NCBI GenBank assembly: GCA_964385045.1
Contig: CAYLNM010000087.1
Span: 1-18,387, forward strand
Direction: 5' to 3'
DNA from: CAYLNM01 sp964385045
Lineage (GTDB): Bacteria > Planctomycetota > Phycisphaerae > Phycisphaerales > SM1A02
Length of the DNA stretch: 18,387 nt
In this document: positions 1 to 7,440 of the stretch, in pieces
Layout of the letters: every line of letters begins with the position of its first letter
Position numbering within the stretch: position 1 is the stretch's first letter
Made by a program: the position numbers and the translations under genes
Notes under the pieces: model-generated
What the model was told of the DNA's origin: nothing
Databases searched by the model: none
The model's input: only the letters and a program-made list of their open reading frames with translations

Positions 1-116
1 GGTTCCCGGCCCATGGCTCCCGGCCCCCGGCTCGGCCCATGGCTCACGGCTCCCGGCTCGGCCCATGGCTCCCGGCTCCCGGCTCGGCCCATGGTTCCCG
101 GCCCATGGCTCCCGGA
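1..116. repeat. 26/14-bp tandem repeat at the left edge
   Basis: Tandem units each begin GGYT and end GGCCCAT: 1-14 (14 bp), 15-40, 41-66 and 67-92 (26 bp each), 93-106 (14 bp), then a partial copy from 107. The 26-bp unit is itself built from a 14-bp and a 12-bp version of one motif (GGCTCCCGGC... and GGCTCGGCCCAT). CCATGG recurs at every unit junction. The array touches the window edge, so its true length is unknown. Units of 26 and 14 bp shift the reading frame at each copy, so this is not a protein repeat. Confidence 0.85.
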
Positions 117-368
117 CCCGACACCGGTCCCCGGCCGCGCGGGCCGCCGGGGCCGCGTCAGGCGGCAGGCGAGCCCTCGCGGGACCGCGGACGACCCGGA
201 GCGGGCCCCGCGATCGACCGATCAGGGGTGAGTCGCGGCCCCGGCGGGCCGAATCCGATCGCGGATCGACCCCGATTCCACGGCGGGCCTCGGAGTCGAT
301 CAGCGGCGCCCGACCCTCCGATCGAACCGTCGAATCGGACCTAGCATCCGCCCGGAGGACTTCACCGC
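117..368. other. Non-coding leader region upstream of the Msr gene
   Basis: No convincing gene lies here. Open frames in this stretch are Arg/Pro/Gly-rich and have no start signals or recognisable domain. The only functional-looking elements are the -10-like hexamer at 342-347 and the Shine-Dalgarno sequence at 354-358, both serving the gene at 369. Confidence 0.6.
342..358 (+). promoter_or_regulatory. Candidate -10 box and Shine-Dalgarno for the MsrBA gene
   Basis: TAGCAT at 342-347 resembles a sigma-70 -10 box in an otherwise extremely GC-rich stretch. GGAGG at 354-358 lies 10 nt before the ATG at 369 and supports that start. No good -35 hexamer is visible. Promoter assignment is inference; the ribosome-binding site is clear. 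Confidence 0.4.
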
Positions 369-1544
369 ATGCTGCGACTGGTCACCAACGTGGCCGCCGG
401 CCTCATCGGCCTGGCCGTTCCCCTCGCCTTCGTCTGGTTCGGCGGCCTCTCCGCGTTCGCGGCCCCCGCCGCCGGCCCCGACCGCCACTTCACGCCCATT
501 CCCGGACCGCCCAAGGAGGTCGCCGTGACCGACGCCGACCGCGAGCGCCGCTACAGCCGCTCGGGCTACGACATCACGCCGCTGAGCGAGGCCGAGAAGG
601 CCCCGCTCGTCGCCAAGCTCACGCCCGAGCAGTACCGCATCACGCAGAAGTCCGGCACCGAGGCCGCCTTCTGCGGCACCCTCCTCGACAACAAGAAGGA
701 GGGCGTCTACTGCTGCGTGGTCTGCGGGCTGCCCATGTTCTCGAGCGACGACAAGTTCGACTCCGGCACCGGCTGGCCGAGCTTCACCACCACCGTCGAC
801 CGCGAGCACGTCACCGGTCGTCCCGACACGTCGTACGGCATGGTCCGCACCGAGATCAACTGCGCCCGGTGCGACGCCCACCTCGGCCACGTGTTCGAGG
901 ACGGGCCGCCGCCGACCGGGCTGCGGTTCTGCCTGAACTCCGAGTCGATGGTGTTCCACGAGAACGGCGAGGAGCGGCCCGCCGCCTCCCGGCCGGTCGA
1001 GACCGCCGTCGCCTACTTCGCCGGCGGCTGCTTCTGGGGCGTCGAGCACTACTTCCAGCAGGGCGACGGCGTGATCAACGTCGTGAGCGGCTACATGCAG
1101 GGCTCGAAGGACGACCCGACCTACAAGGAGGTCGTCTCGGGGACCACCGGCCACGCGGAGGCGGTCAAGGTCGTCTACGACCCGAGCCGCATGGACTACC
1201 GCACGCTGCTCGAGGCCTTCTTCATCATGCACGATCCGACGACGCTCAACCGGCAGGGACCGGACGTCGGCACGCAGTACCGCTCGGGCGTGTACGCCGC
1301 GACCGAGGAGCAGCTCGAGGAGGCCCGGTCGTACGTCGCCGAGCTGAACGCGAGCAACGCGTTCCGGCGGCCGATCGTCACCGAGATCGAGATGGCCCAG
1401 GTCTTCTACCCCGCCGAGGACTACCACCAGGACTACATGGAGCACAACACCTGGCGGTGCAGCCTGCGGAACCCGTGGCCGATCATGGAGGCCCGGGCCC
1501 GCGAGAAGGCCGGTGCCGCCGGCTCGTCCGCCGCCGGGGAGTGA
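369..1544 (+). CDS. msrBA: Bifunctional peptide methionine sulfoxide reductase, MsrB-MsrA fusion, exported or membrane-anchored
   Basis: Reduces both epimers of methionine sulfoxide in damaged proteins. The 391-residue protein starts with a hydrophobic segment (about residues 5-31), so the enzyme probably works outside the cytoplasm, either tethered or after cleavage near AFAA. MsrB spans about 60-200: zinc cysteines C116/C119 and C165/C168, and catalytic C188 in RFCLNS. C102 in the loop before the zinc site is a plausible resolving cysteine. MsrA spans about 211-365: catalytic C221 in GGCFWG, then GHAEAV (261-266) and YHQDY (352-356). The order is B then A, the reverse of the common MsrA-MsrB fusion. 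The ATG at 369 is chosen because of GGAGG 10 nt upstream. It is transcribed alone and converges on the metalloprotease. Extracellular electron supply is not encoded nearby. Family assignment is certain; export is inferred from the N-terminus. Confidence 0.95.
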   Translation: MLRLVTNVAAGLIGLAVPLAFVWFGGLSAFAAPAAGPDRHFTPIPGPPKEVAVTDADRERRYSRSGYDITPLSEAEKAPLVAKLTPEQYRITQKSGTEAAFCGTLLDNKKEGVYCCVVCGLPMFSSDDKFDSGTGWPSFTTTVDREHVTGRPDTSYGMVRTEINCARCDAHLGHVFEDGPPPTGLRFCLNSESMVFHENGEERPAASRPVETAVAYFAGGCFWGVEHYFQQGDGVINVVSGYMQGSKDDPTYKEVVSGTTGHAEAVKVVYDPSRMDYRTLLEAFFIMHDPTTLNRQGPDVGTQYRSGVYAATEEQLEEARSYVAELNASNAFRRPIVTEIEMAQVFYPAEDYHQDYMEHNTWRCSLRNPWPIMEARAREKAGAAGSSAAGE

Positions 1545-1593
1545 CCCCGCCCGCGGGACTCCGGCCCCGCGCCGACATCCGAGCCTGCATGCC

Positions 1594-1627
1594 CCGCGGC
1601 CCGTCGCCCTCCCGGCACGGGCCGCGG
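1594..1627 (+). terminator. Perfect 11-bp inverted repeat, candidate terminator for the MsrBA gene
   Basis: CCGCGGCCCGT (1594-1604) pairs perfectly with ACGGGCCGCGG (1617-1627) across a 12-nt loop, about 50 nt after the MsrBA stop codon. There is no T-tract on either side, so it is not a textbook intrinsic terminator. It could still pause RNA polymerase or protect the 3' end of the mRNA. Confidence 0.5.
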
Positions 1628-1653
1628 TCGTGCGCGGTCGGGAGCGGTCGTGG
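1624..1653. repeat. Three 10-bp direct repeats (GCGGTCGNGN)
   Basis: GCGGTCG recurs at 1624, 1634 and 1644 with exact 10-bp spacing, starting within the right arm of the hairpin. The sequence differs from the decamer array downstream but the period is the same. Confidence 0.7.
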
Positions 1654-1828
1654 CGCGGACCCGGCGGGGGCCGGGGGGGCCGCGGTCCGGCGGGCGAGGG
1701 GAGCCGCCGGCGGGGGCGAGGCGGAGCCGCGCCGCGAGGCTCCGTGCCGGGGCGTGTGCCGGGTGATCCGACGTCCCGCCCGGCGGGGTGAGTCGGTCCG
1801 CCCGCCGCGAGGCCCGGTGGTCCCGATC

Positions 1829-2020
1829 TCGCGGCGCCCCGCGGCGTCCCGCGGGCTCTTGCGGCGTCTTGCGGCGCTCGTGACGTCCCGCGGCGTCTTG
1901 CGGCATCTCGCGCGGCGTCCCGCGGCGTCGTGCGCCTCTCGCAGGGCCCCGCGGCGTCCCGCGGCGTCCCGCGGCATCGCGCGGCATCTCGCGACGTCCC
2001 GCGCGGCGTCTCGCGGCGCC
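1829..2020. repeat. Degenerate decamer array, consensus YCGCGGCGTC
   Basis: About 19 consecutive units cover 192 bp. Good units start at 1829, 1839, 1849, 1859, 1869, 1888, 1898, 1920, 1939, 1949, 1959, 1969, 1979, 1989 and 2011. Two units are 12 bp (1908, 1999) and two are 9 bp (1879, 1930). The commonest form is CCGCGGCGTC, with TTGCGGCGTC and CCGCGGCATC as variants. The 10-bp unit is out of register with codons. The array lies between converging genes, so it is not upstream of any start. Confidence 0.85.
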
Positions 2021-2094
2021 CTCCGAGCGCACGACGAGGCCGCGGACGCATGCGCCCGCGGCCTCGCCGCGTCAGCCGGCATGTCGCCCGCGGA

Positions 2095-4416
2095 TCAGCC
2101 GGGGCAGGGGCCGAAGGCCGAGAGCAGGCTCAGCAGGTCGTCGAACCCGACCTCGCCGTTGCCGTCGAGGTCCTCCGGGCACGCGTCGCACGGACCGAAG
2201 GACGAGAGCACCGCCAGCAGGTCGTCGAAGCCGACGGCGCCGTTGCCGTCGAGGTCCTCGGGGCACGCCGGGGCGCAGTCGGCGGAGAAGACCCGCACGC
2301 CGTCCACCGCGGCCTCGACGATCGATCCCGGGCCCGCGTCCTCGGCGGTGAACCGCACGCGGAACTGGTCGGTGGGCGGCACGCCGAGATCGCGGAGCAC
2401 CCAGCTGCGGGCGAACCAGCCGCCCGCGGCCTCGGGGCCGCCGGGTCCGACCGTCTCGAGCGGCAGCCAGCTGGCCCCGCCGTTCACCGAGTACTCGACG
2501 GTGAAGACGTCCTGGTTCGGCGAGTCGCCGGCGGTGTTGTCGTACCAGCGGAGGTACTCGAGCACCGTGTCGTCGCCGGTGGCGTCGAAGACGGGGGAGA
2601 TCAGCCGGGTGGCCCCGCCGTCCACGTCGCTGTTGCCGTCGACGTTGTCGGTGAGGTAGCACGCGCCCGAGCCGTCGCCGTCGTTCGGGGGATCGCCGCG
2701 ATCGCCGCCGCCGACCGGGACGCCGCGGGTCCACGAGCCGTCGTCGAGCCCCGGGTCGTCCTGGACGAGCCAGCCGGTGTCGGTCTCGAAGTCGTCCTCG
2801 AACACGACGTCGATCGCGTTCGCGGCGACCGTCTGCAGGGGCTGCTCGCTCCCGTCGGCCGGGAACGTGACGAGCCCGAACCCGGAGACCTCGACCGCCA
2901 GGAAGTACGAGACCGGCTCGGGGCACGTCGCGGGCGGGAAGACCACGTCGTAGACGTTCGGCTCGATCTCGATCGCCGGGTACGGCGTGGGCACGCCGTC
3001 CTCGATGACCAGCAGCGTCAGGCCCGGCATGGGCACGCCGAGTCCGGCGCCGACCTCGACCCGCACCGTGGTGCCGCCGGAGGGGTCGACGAGCTCGGGC
3101 AGGCCGTCCGGGAAGGTGAACGAGACCGCGGTCTCGCACTCGATGCACGTCCGCGTGTCGCGGTAGGCCTCGATCGAGGGGCGCGTCACGTTCGGCTCGA
3201 ACGTGTTCGCGCAGGTGATGCTCGGGTTCATCGTGTGGCTGGGGCAGGAGCAGTGGAACGCGCCCCAGAGGTGCCCGAGCTCGTGCGCGGTCAGGTCGGT
3301 CGCGCAGCCGAAGTTGTTGTTGAAGTCCGACTGCGAGAAGCAGTAGGAGCCGAAGGTGCCGAAGGTGCCGCCCTCGCAGCCGCCCTGCGACACGCAGATG
3401 CCGGTGTTGCCGATGTCCGCGGCCCGGCCGATCACCCCGCCGGTGATGTCCCGGCCGGTCCACAGGTGGGCGACGTCGCGCTGGATGTCGCCCTGGTTGT
3501 TCGTCCACTCCGTGATGAAGTCGCAGAGCAGGCCGAAGCTGTCGAAGTTGACGTAGGGGTCGTTGCTCGTGGTGCGGACGATGGTGGCCGTGATCACGTG
3601 GGTGATGCCGACCTCGGTCTCGTACTGCACGTTCGTGGCGTTGACGACGAGCTCGACGCGGTCCTGCACCGCCTGCACCGAGCCGTAGTCCTGGAAGTAC
3701 TCGAAGTCCGCGTCGTTGGCGAGCTCGGCCACGCAGAGGACGAGGCCCTCGGATCCGCCCTCGGCGTCCGAGGCCGCCTCGGCCGGCGGCACCGGATCGG
3801 GCCGCTCGCCGAAGGTGGTGCCGGGCCGGGTGGCGATGCCGCAGAACCGGGCGACGGGCAGGATGTCCTCGTTGCGGTAGATGATGTGGGCGTCCGCGTC
3901 CACGTCCGGCAGCCGGTCGCCGACCGCCTCGATCCACCAGCGAGTGCCGTCGGCGAGCCGCACCGCGGCGTGGAAGCCGTCGTCCAGCACGGAGCCGGCG
4001 ACCGCGCTGCCGGGAGCGCCGACCATCACGCCGCGGACGGTCCGGGCGGGCTCGGGCTCCACGTCGACGAGGCCGTCGTCGGTCTGGGCGATCAGCTGGA
4101 AGCCCTCGGCCCGGATGGAGTGGGGGACGACGCGGAGGGTCCGCATCACGCCGTCGAGCGGGACGTCGACCGTGATCGTGCGGCCGTCCTCGGCCAGCTC
4201 GGGACGCACGGGGGCCAGCATGGCCTCGCGGACGCCCCACTGGTCGGCGGCGTCCTGGAAGAGCCGGGTCTGCTCGGCGGCGGCCGCGAGCGAGATCGCG
4301 GCGGTGGAGCCGTCGAACGCGGCGGCGAGGGCCGCCGGGGACGCGGCGGCGGCGACGAGCGCGGCCGTGAGGGCCGGGCCGCGGCGTCGCCGGTGGGGAC
4401 GGGTGGGGGTGGACAT
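2095..4416 (-). CDS. Secreted metzincin zinc metallopeptidase (M12B/reprolysin-like) with C-terminal dockerin-like calcium repeats
   Basis: A predicted exported protease of 773 residues. Residues 1-32 form a signal peptide: a run of Arg, then an Ala/Leu core. A long N-terminal region (about 40-215) may be the inhibitory propeptide; C192 in RFCG is a possible cysteine switch, which is speculation. The catalytic domain spans about 220-430. Its motif HELGHLWGAFH gives zinc ligands H378, H382 and H388, base E379, and Met-turn M396 in TMNP, with many cysteines around the site. Residues 538-710 form a beta-rich domain beginning DDFETDTGW, of a type seen in other planctomycete secreted proteins. The tail (718-773) holds two calcium loops, DLDGNGAVGFDD and DLDGNGEVGFDD, each followed by a hydrophobic helix and GPC. 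The ATG at 4416 has GGAG 6 nt upstream. Divergent from another dockerin-tailed protein. The natural substrate is unknown. Confidence 0.9.
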   Translation of the reverse strand: MSTPTRPHRRRRGPALTAALVAAAASPAALAAAFDGSTAAISLAAAAEQTRLFQDAADQWGVREAMLAPVRPELAEDGRTITVDVPLDGVMRTLRVVPHSIRAEGFQLIAQTDDGLVDVEPEPARTVRGVMVGAPGSAVAGSVLDDGFHAAVRLADGTRWWIEAVGDRLPDVDADAHIIYRNEDILPVARFCGIATRPGTTFGERPDPVPPAEAASDAEGGSEGLVLCVAELANDADFEYFQDYGSVQAVQDRVELVVNATNVQYETEVGITHVITATIVRTTSNDPYVNFDSFGLLCDFITEWTNNQGDIQRDVAHLWTGRDITGGVIGRAADIGNTGICVSQGGCEGGTFGTFGSYCFSQSDFNNNFGCATDLTAHELGHLWGAFHCSCPSHTMNPSITCANTFEPNVTRPSIEAYRDTRTCIECETAVSFTFPDGLPELVDPSGGTTVRVEVGAGLGVPMPGLTLLVIEDGVPTPYPAIEIEPNVYDVVFPPATCPEPVSYFLAVEVSGFGLVTFPADGSEQPLQTVAANAIDVVFEDDFETDTGWLVQDDPGLDDGSWTRGVPVGGGDRGDPPNDGDGSGACYLTDNVDGNSDVDGGATRLISPVFDATGDDTVLEYLRWYDNTAGDSPNQDVFTVEYSVNGGASWLPLETVGPGGPEAAGGWFARSWVLRDLGVPPTDQFRVRFTAEDAGPGSIVEAAVDGVRVFSADCAPACPEDLDGNGAVGFDDLLAVLSSFGPCDACPEDLDGNGEVGFDDLLSLLSAFGPCPG

Positions 4417-4468
4417 GGGGATCTCCGGGGATCGGGGAAGGCGCCGCGTCGCGGCACCGCATCCGACG

Positions 4469-4496
4469 AACGTAACGCCTCCACGGTCCCCGGCAA
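4469..4496 (-). promoter_or_regulatory. Candidate promoter of the metalloprotease gene
   Basis: On the minus strand, TTGCCG (4496-4491) is followed after 16 nt by TACGTT (4474-4469). The -10-like box lies 52 nt upstream of the ATG. This is the only patch in the spacer with clear A/T content. The match to sigma-70 is weak at -35. Confidence 0.3.
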
Positions 4497-4833
4497 AGAA
4501 GGGCCGTGGTCTCTCGGGAGGATGATCGCGGGCATTCGGGTCGCGGTTTCGCCGTGGGCGGACCCGGCGGCCGCGTGGCCGCGGATTCGCCCCCGCATGC
4601 TGCCTCGGGCACGAAGGCGGGTGGGGCGGACTCGGGCACCGACGGAGTCGGGGTGGGCAGGGCAGGATGCGCGGGGCGGGGCGAGCGGTGACCGCGGGGC
4701 CCCGACCACCGCACCGCGAGACGCCCGGCGGGGCGCGGGCCTCGGCGACCGCATGCGGACGGCTCGCTCGCCCGCTCCCCGGACGATCCGCCCGCGTCCG
4801 GCCGATCGGGCTCGCCGCGGTCCGCTCGAGGAG

Positions 4834-4851
4834 TAGACTCGTGCCGGAGAG
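4834..4851 (+). promoter_or_regulatory. Candidate -10 box and Shine-Dalgarno for the gene at 4858
   Basis: TAGACT at 4834-4839 is a -10-like hexamer 18 nt before the ATG. GGAGAG begins at about 4846 and lies 6-7 nt before the ATG, which fixes the start. The implied 5' leader would be very short. Confidence 0.35.
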
Positions 4852-4857
4852 AGACTC

Positions 4858-5952
4858 ATGACGCCCATCGTCCCCCGTGCGCTCGCCCCGCGCCTCGCGG
4901 CCGCGAGCCTCGCCGTCGCCGCCGCCTCGCCCGCCGTCGCCGGCGACCCGCCGGTCCGCACGATCACCATCGATCCCGCGCCGAGCGCGACCACCGGATC
5001 GGCGTCGCTCTCGGCGGCGCTCGCGGGGTTCCTGATCGGCGACTTCGACGAGGTCGAGAACCCGGACGGCACGCTCACGCGGCCCGGCATCTTCGGCGGC
5101 AGCGGCAATCAGCCGGTCGATCTCGACCTCACGCCCACGCTCGCCGGCCCCGTCGACGCGGACGTCGCGGGCTCGCTCTCGCTCGTCGGCGATCCCGCGA
5201 GCGGTGCGATCGCGGTCGAGGACCTGACGCTCGACCTGCTGCCCGAGACCGACGCGACGCTCGGGCTGACGATCGAGCTGCTCTACGACACCTTCCGCAC
5301 CTTCAGTCCCGACTCGCTCTTCCCGGGTGGGGTGCCGATCGAGCTGCCCTTCGGCGAGGCGTCGCTGACCCGGCTCGAGGCCGCCCAGGCGGGGCCCGCG
5401 GCCGGCACCGCGACCCCCGCGGACGACCCCGGCACGTGGACGATCGACGTGACGGTGCCGGTGCTGCTGCTCATCGAGGGCGAGGTCCTCGGCCAGCCCA
5501 TCGAGGGCGACACCGTACCGGCGGTGCTGCCGCTCGCCGGCACGCTGACCCTCGACGAGGACGGCGCCGCCGCCGTCGATCTCGCGGTGTCGCTCGCGCT
5601 GGCCGAGGAGGACCCGGGTCCCTTCCCGGGTGTCGGCTTCGACGCGGTGCCCTTCGAGCTCGACACCGTGCTGCCGCCGGGCCAGACGGCGGGCGTGCTC
5701 CTCACCGCGGAGCTCGCGACGCTGGCGGTCGATCTGTCGCTGGAGCTCGCGATCGTCGGCGACGGCCCCGGAGTCCCCGTGCTGCCGGCCGACGTCGACG
5801 GCGACGGCGCGGTCGGCTTCGGCGACCTGCTCGCGGTGCTCGCCGCCTTCGGTGCGTGCCCGCCGGGCGAGCCGTGCCCGGCCGACGTCGATGGCGACGG
5901 CAGCGTGGCGTTCGGCGACGTGCTCGAGGTGCTCTCGGCCTGGACCGGCTGA
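4858..5952 (+). CDS. Exported protein of unknown function with C-terminal dockerin-like calcium repeats
   Basis: I do not recognise the main domain. The 364-residue protein has a clear signal peptide (about 1-28, likely cleaved after AVA). The mature part (29-309) is acidic and rich in Ala, Leu, Asp, Gly and Thr, with alternating hydrophobic residues that suggest a beta-sandwich. The tail (310-364) has two calcium loops, DVDGDGAVGFGD (ligands about D312, D314, D316) and DVDGDGSVAFGD (about D343, D345, D347). Each is followed by a LLAVLAAFGAC- or LEVLSAWTG-type helix, and C334 and C340 lie between them. The layout matches the tail of the divergent metalloprotease. Mature cysteines appear only in the tail. 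The ATG is supported by GGAGAG just upstream. Given the shared tail, it probably ends up in the same extracytoplasmic place as the protease. Being its substrate or partner is only a guess. Confidence 0.8.
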   Translation: MTPIVPRALAPRLAAASLAVAAASPAVAGDPPVRTITIDPAPSATTGSASLSAALAGFLIGDFDEVENPDGTLTRPGIFGGSGNQPVDLDLTPTLAGPVDADVAGSLSLVGDPASGAIAVEDLTLDLLPETDATLGLTIELLYDTFRTFSPDSLFPGGVPIELPFGEASLTRLEAAQAGPAAGTATPADDPGTWTIDVTVPVLLLIEGEVLGQPIEGDTVPAVLPLAGTLTLDEDGAAAVDLAVSLALAEEDPGPFPGVGFDAVPFELDTVLPPGQTAGVLLTAELATLAVDLSLELAIVGDGPGVPVLPADVDGDGAVGFGDLLAVLAAFGACPPGEPCPADVDGDGSVAFGDVLEVLSAWTG

Positions 5953-5960
5953 TTCGTCGA

Positions 5961-5980
5961 GGCGCCCGCGGATCCGCGCC
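5961..5980. terminator. GC-rich inverted repeat after the gene ending at 5952
   Basis: GGCGC (5961-5965) pairs with GCGCC (5976-5980), and the interior holds the 12-bp palindrome CGCGGATCCGCG (5967-5978). It sits in the 99-bp convergent spacer 5953-6051. It is short and lacks a T-tract, so terminator function is weakly supported. Confidence 0.25.
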
Positions 5981-6051
5981 GTCGCGGGAGCGCGCGGGGG
6001 CGGCCCCGCCCACCGCGGCCTCCGCGTGCGCCGGGGCCGGCGTGCGACCGG

Positions 6052-7440
6052 TCAGTCCCCGCGCCGGCCGTCCTCGCCGTCCCCGCCGCCGACCGGATCG
6101 GCGGGTCGCGCCGGCGGCGGCTCGTCCGGCGTCGACGGGCCCGCGGGCGGACGCACCGTCGTGACCTCGGCCACCCGGCCGGGCTCGACCTCCGCCGCCA
6201 CCGCGGCCGCCGCCTCGTCCCCGGCGCCGTCGCGCAGCAGCGCGAGCACCGCGGTCTGGCCGTGGAGGAACGAGCGGCCGCCGATCGGTCCGAGCTCTCC
6301 CGCGGCCATGAAGCCCGCGAGCGGCAGCGGCCCGAGCCGCTCCTCGATGATCGCGGTGTCGTGGTGCGGCTGCTCGAACAGCCGCTGGCCGCGACCGTTG
6401 CAGGTGAACAGGAGGCCGGCGAGGGGCCGATCGCGCAGCTGCTCGGCGTCGAGCAGCAGCTGCAGGTCCTCGGCCGCGGTGCGGGCGTCGCGGACGTGGA
6501 ACTGGATCGTCTGGCCCGGCCGGATGCGGTCCGAAAGCATGATCGCGCCGGAGTCGCGGTCCACGCCCATGAGGGCCCGGACGAGGAAGTCGCCGCGGCC
6601 GAAGGGCCGCCGCGTCTCGTCGATCACGTGGCCGACGAGCAGGCCCTTGCCCAGCAGGTGCCGCTCGTGCTCGGGCATCGAGCGCGCGCTCCGCTCGAGG
6701 GCGTCGACCGCCGGGTGCCCGCCGAGCTCGCGCACCACGTGCTCGTCGTGGGTCGCGGTGACGACCAGCGGCTCGCCGATCGGGCGGCAGCCCTGGCTGA
6801 CGAGCGAGTCGACCCGGAAGGGGCCGCCGATCGTCACGCCGACCACGCCGGCGCGCGACACGCGGTCGTCGACCACGAGCACGTTGTGGCCCGGCTGGCT
6901 CGCGCCCGACGCCATGCCGCCGAAGACCGGGATGCCCGGGGCGGCGCGGTCGAGCCCCGGCAGCAGCCGGGTGATGGGCGTCGAGAACGGATCACCGAAC
7001 ATCACGATCGCCCGCGTGTCGTGGCCGATCCCGATCCGCTCCGGCACCGCCTCGGGCCGGCTCACCGGCACCGGGTCCTCGGGGGGGGCCATCCACGGCG
7101 TGATCGTCGCCCCCGGCAGCCGCAGGGCGAGGGCCGCGATCCCGGGCAGCCCCTCGAGCTCACGCCCGGTGGTCACCACCGACTCGGCCGACACCGCGAG
7201 GCTCGCGGCAGGGCGGAGCATCGTCCCCATCGCCTCCGCCGCGTCGGTGATCGCGGCGAGGTGATGGAAGCTCGCGAACGTCAGCAGCAGGTCGCACGGG
7301 CCGTCGAGCTCGTCGTGCAGCATCGACGCGACCTCGTCCGCCGCGGTCCGCGTGTCGCGGTGACCGCTGCACGCGGAGACCGCCGCGACGCCGGGGGCGT
7401 CGGGCCGGGACGAGGTCGGGGCGGGAGGGGATCCGGTCAC
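6052..7440 (-). CDS. FIST-domain sensory protein (FIST_N plus FIST_C)
   Basis: FIST proteins are predicted small-ligand sensors, thought to bind small molecules such as amino acids, that feed signalling systems. This 462-residue protein has no membrane segment or fused output domain, so it should be cytoplasmic and need a partner. FIST_N covers about 48-240 (CDLLLTFASFHH near its start, PVFGGMASG near 171-179). FIST_C covers about 245-402, with the signature LFTCNGRGQRLF (344-355) and PLAGFMAAGELGPIGG (373-388). The last ~60 residues are a Pro/Ala/Gly/Asp tail. The GTG at 7440 is preferred. It overlaps the previous stop as GTGA, and the domain begins before the first internal ATG (M40, 7323). 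No Shine-Dalgarno is visible, as expected for translational coupling. Last gene of a three-gene unit. Family is well supported; ligand and output are unknown. Confidence 0.88.
   Translation of the reverse strand: MTGSPPAPTSSRPDAPGVAAVSACSGHRDTRTAADEVASMLHDELDGPCDLLLTFASFHHLAAITDAAEAMGTMLRPAASLAVSAESVVTTGRELEGLPGIAALALRLPGATITPWMAPPEDPVPVSRPEAVPERIGIGHDTRAIVMFGDPFSTPITRLLPGLDRAAPGIPVFGGMASGASQPGHNVLVVDDRVSRAGVVGVTIGGPFRVDSLVSQGCRPIGEPLVVTATHDEHVVRELGGHPAVDALERSARSMPEHERHLLGKGLLVGHVIDETRRPFGRGDFLVRALMGVDRDSGAIMLSDRIRPGQTIQFHVRDARTAAEDLQLLLDAEQLRDRPLAGLLFTCNGRGQRLFEQPHHDTAIIEERLGPLPLAGFMAAGELGPIGGRSFLHGQTAVLALLRDGAGDEAAAAVAAEVEPGRVAEVTTVRPPAGPSTPDEPPPARPADPVGGGDGEDGRRGD

Larger units (their letters stand above)
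1545..2094. other. 550-bp convergent spacer, non-coding
   Basis: This spacer lies between the ends of two converging genes. It holds a strong hairpin (1594-1627), three direct 10-bp copies beginning GCGGTCG (1624-1653) and a long decamer array (1829-2020). Open frames cross it on both strands, but they translate to Arg/Ala/Pro-rich 10-residue periodicities that simply reflect the 10-bp DNA repeat. I see no gene here. Confidence 0.75.
4417..4857. other. 441-bp divergent spacer
   Basis: This spacer separates two exported, dockerin-tailed genes read in opposite directions. It contains the start signals of both genes and one relatively AT-rich patch (about 4461-4500). I see no gene, tandem repeat or strong inverted repeat. 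Open frames crossing it lack ribosome-binding sites and recognisable domains. Confidence 0.6.

Noticed and set aside
1829..2020. A CRISPR array
   Set aside because: The units are contiguous decamers with no unique spacers, and there are no cas genes in the window.
65..2659. An 864-residue plus-strand open frame across the Msr gene and the decamer array
   Set aside because: It is out of frame with the Msr fusion, and its Arg/Ala periodicity comes from the 10-bp DNA repeat.
1930..4836. A 968-residue plus-strand open frame opposite the metalloprotease
   Set aside because: It is antisense to a protein with an intact HExxHxxGxxH site and signal peptide; the open frame has no domain or ribosome-binding site.
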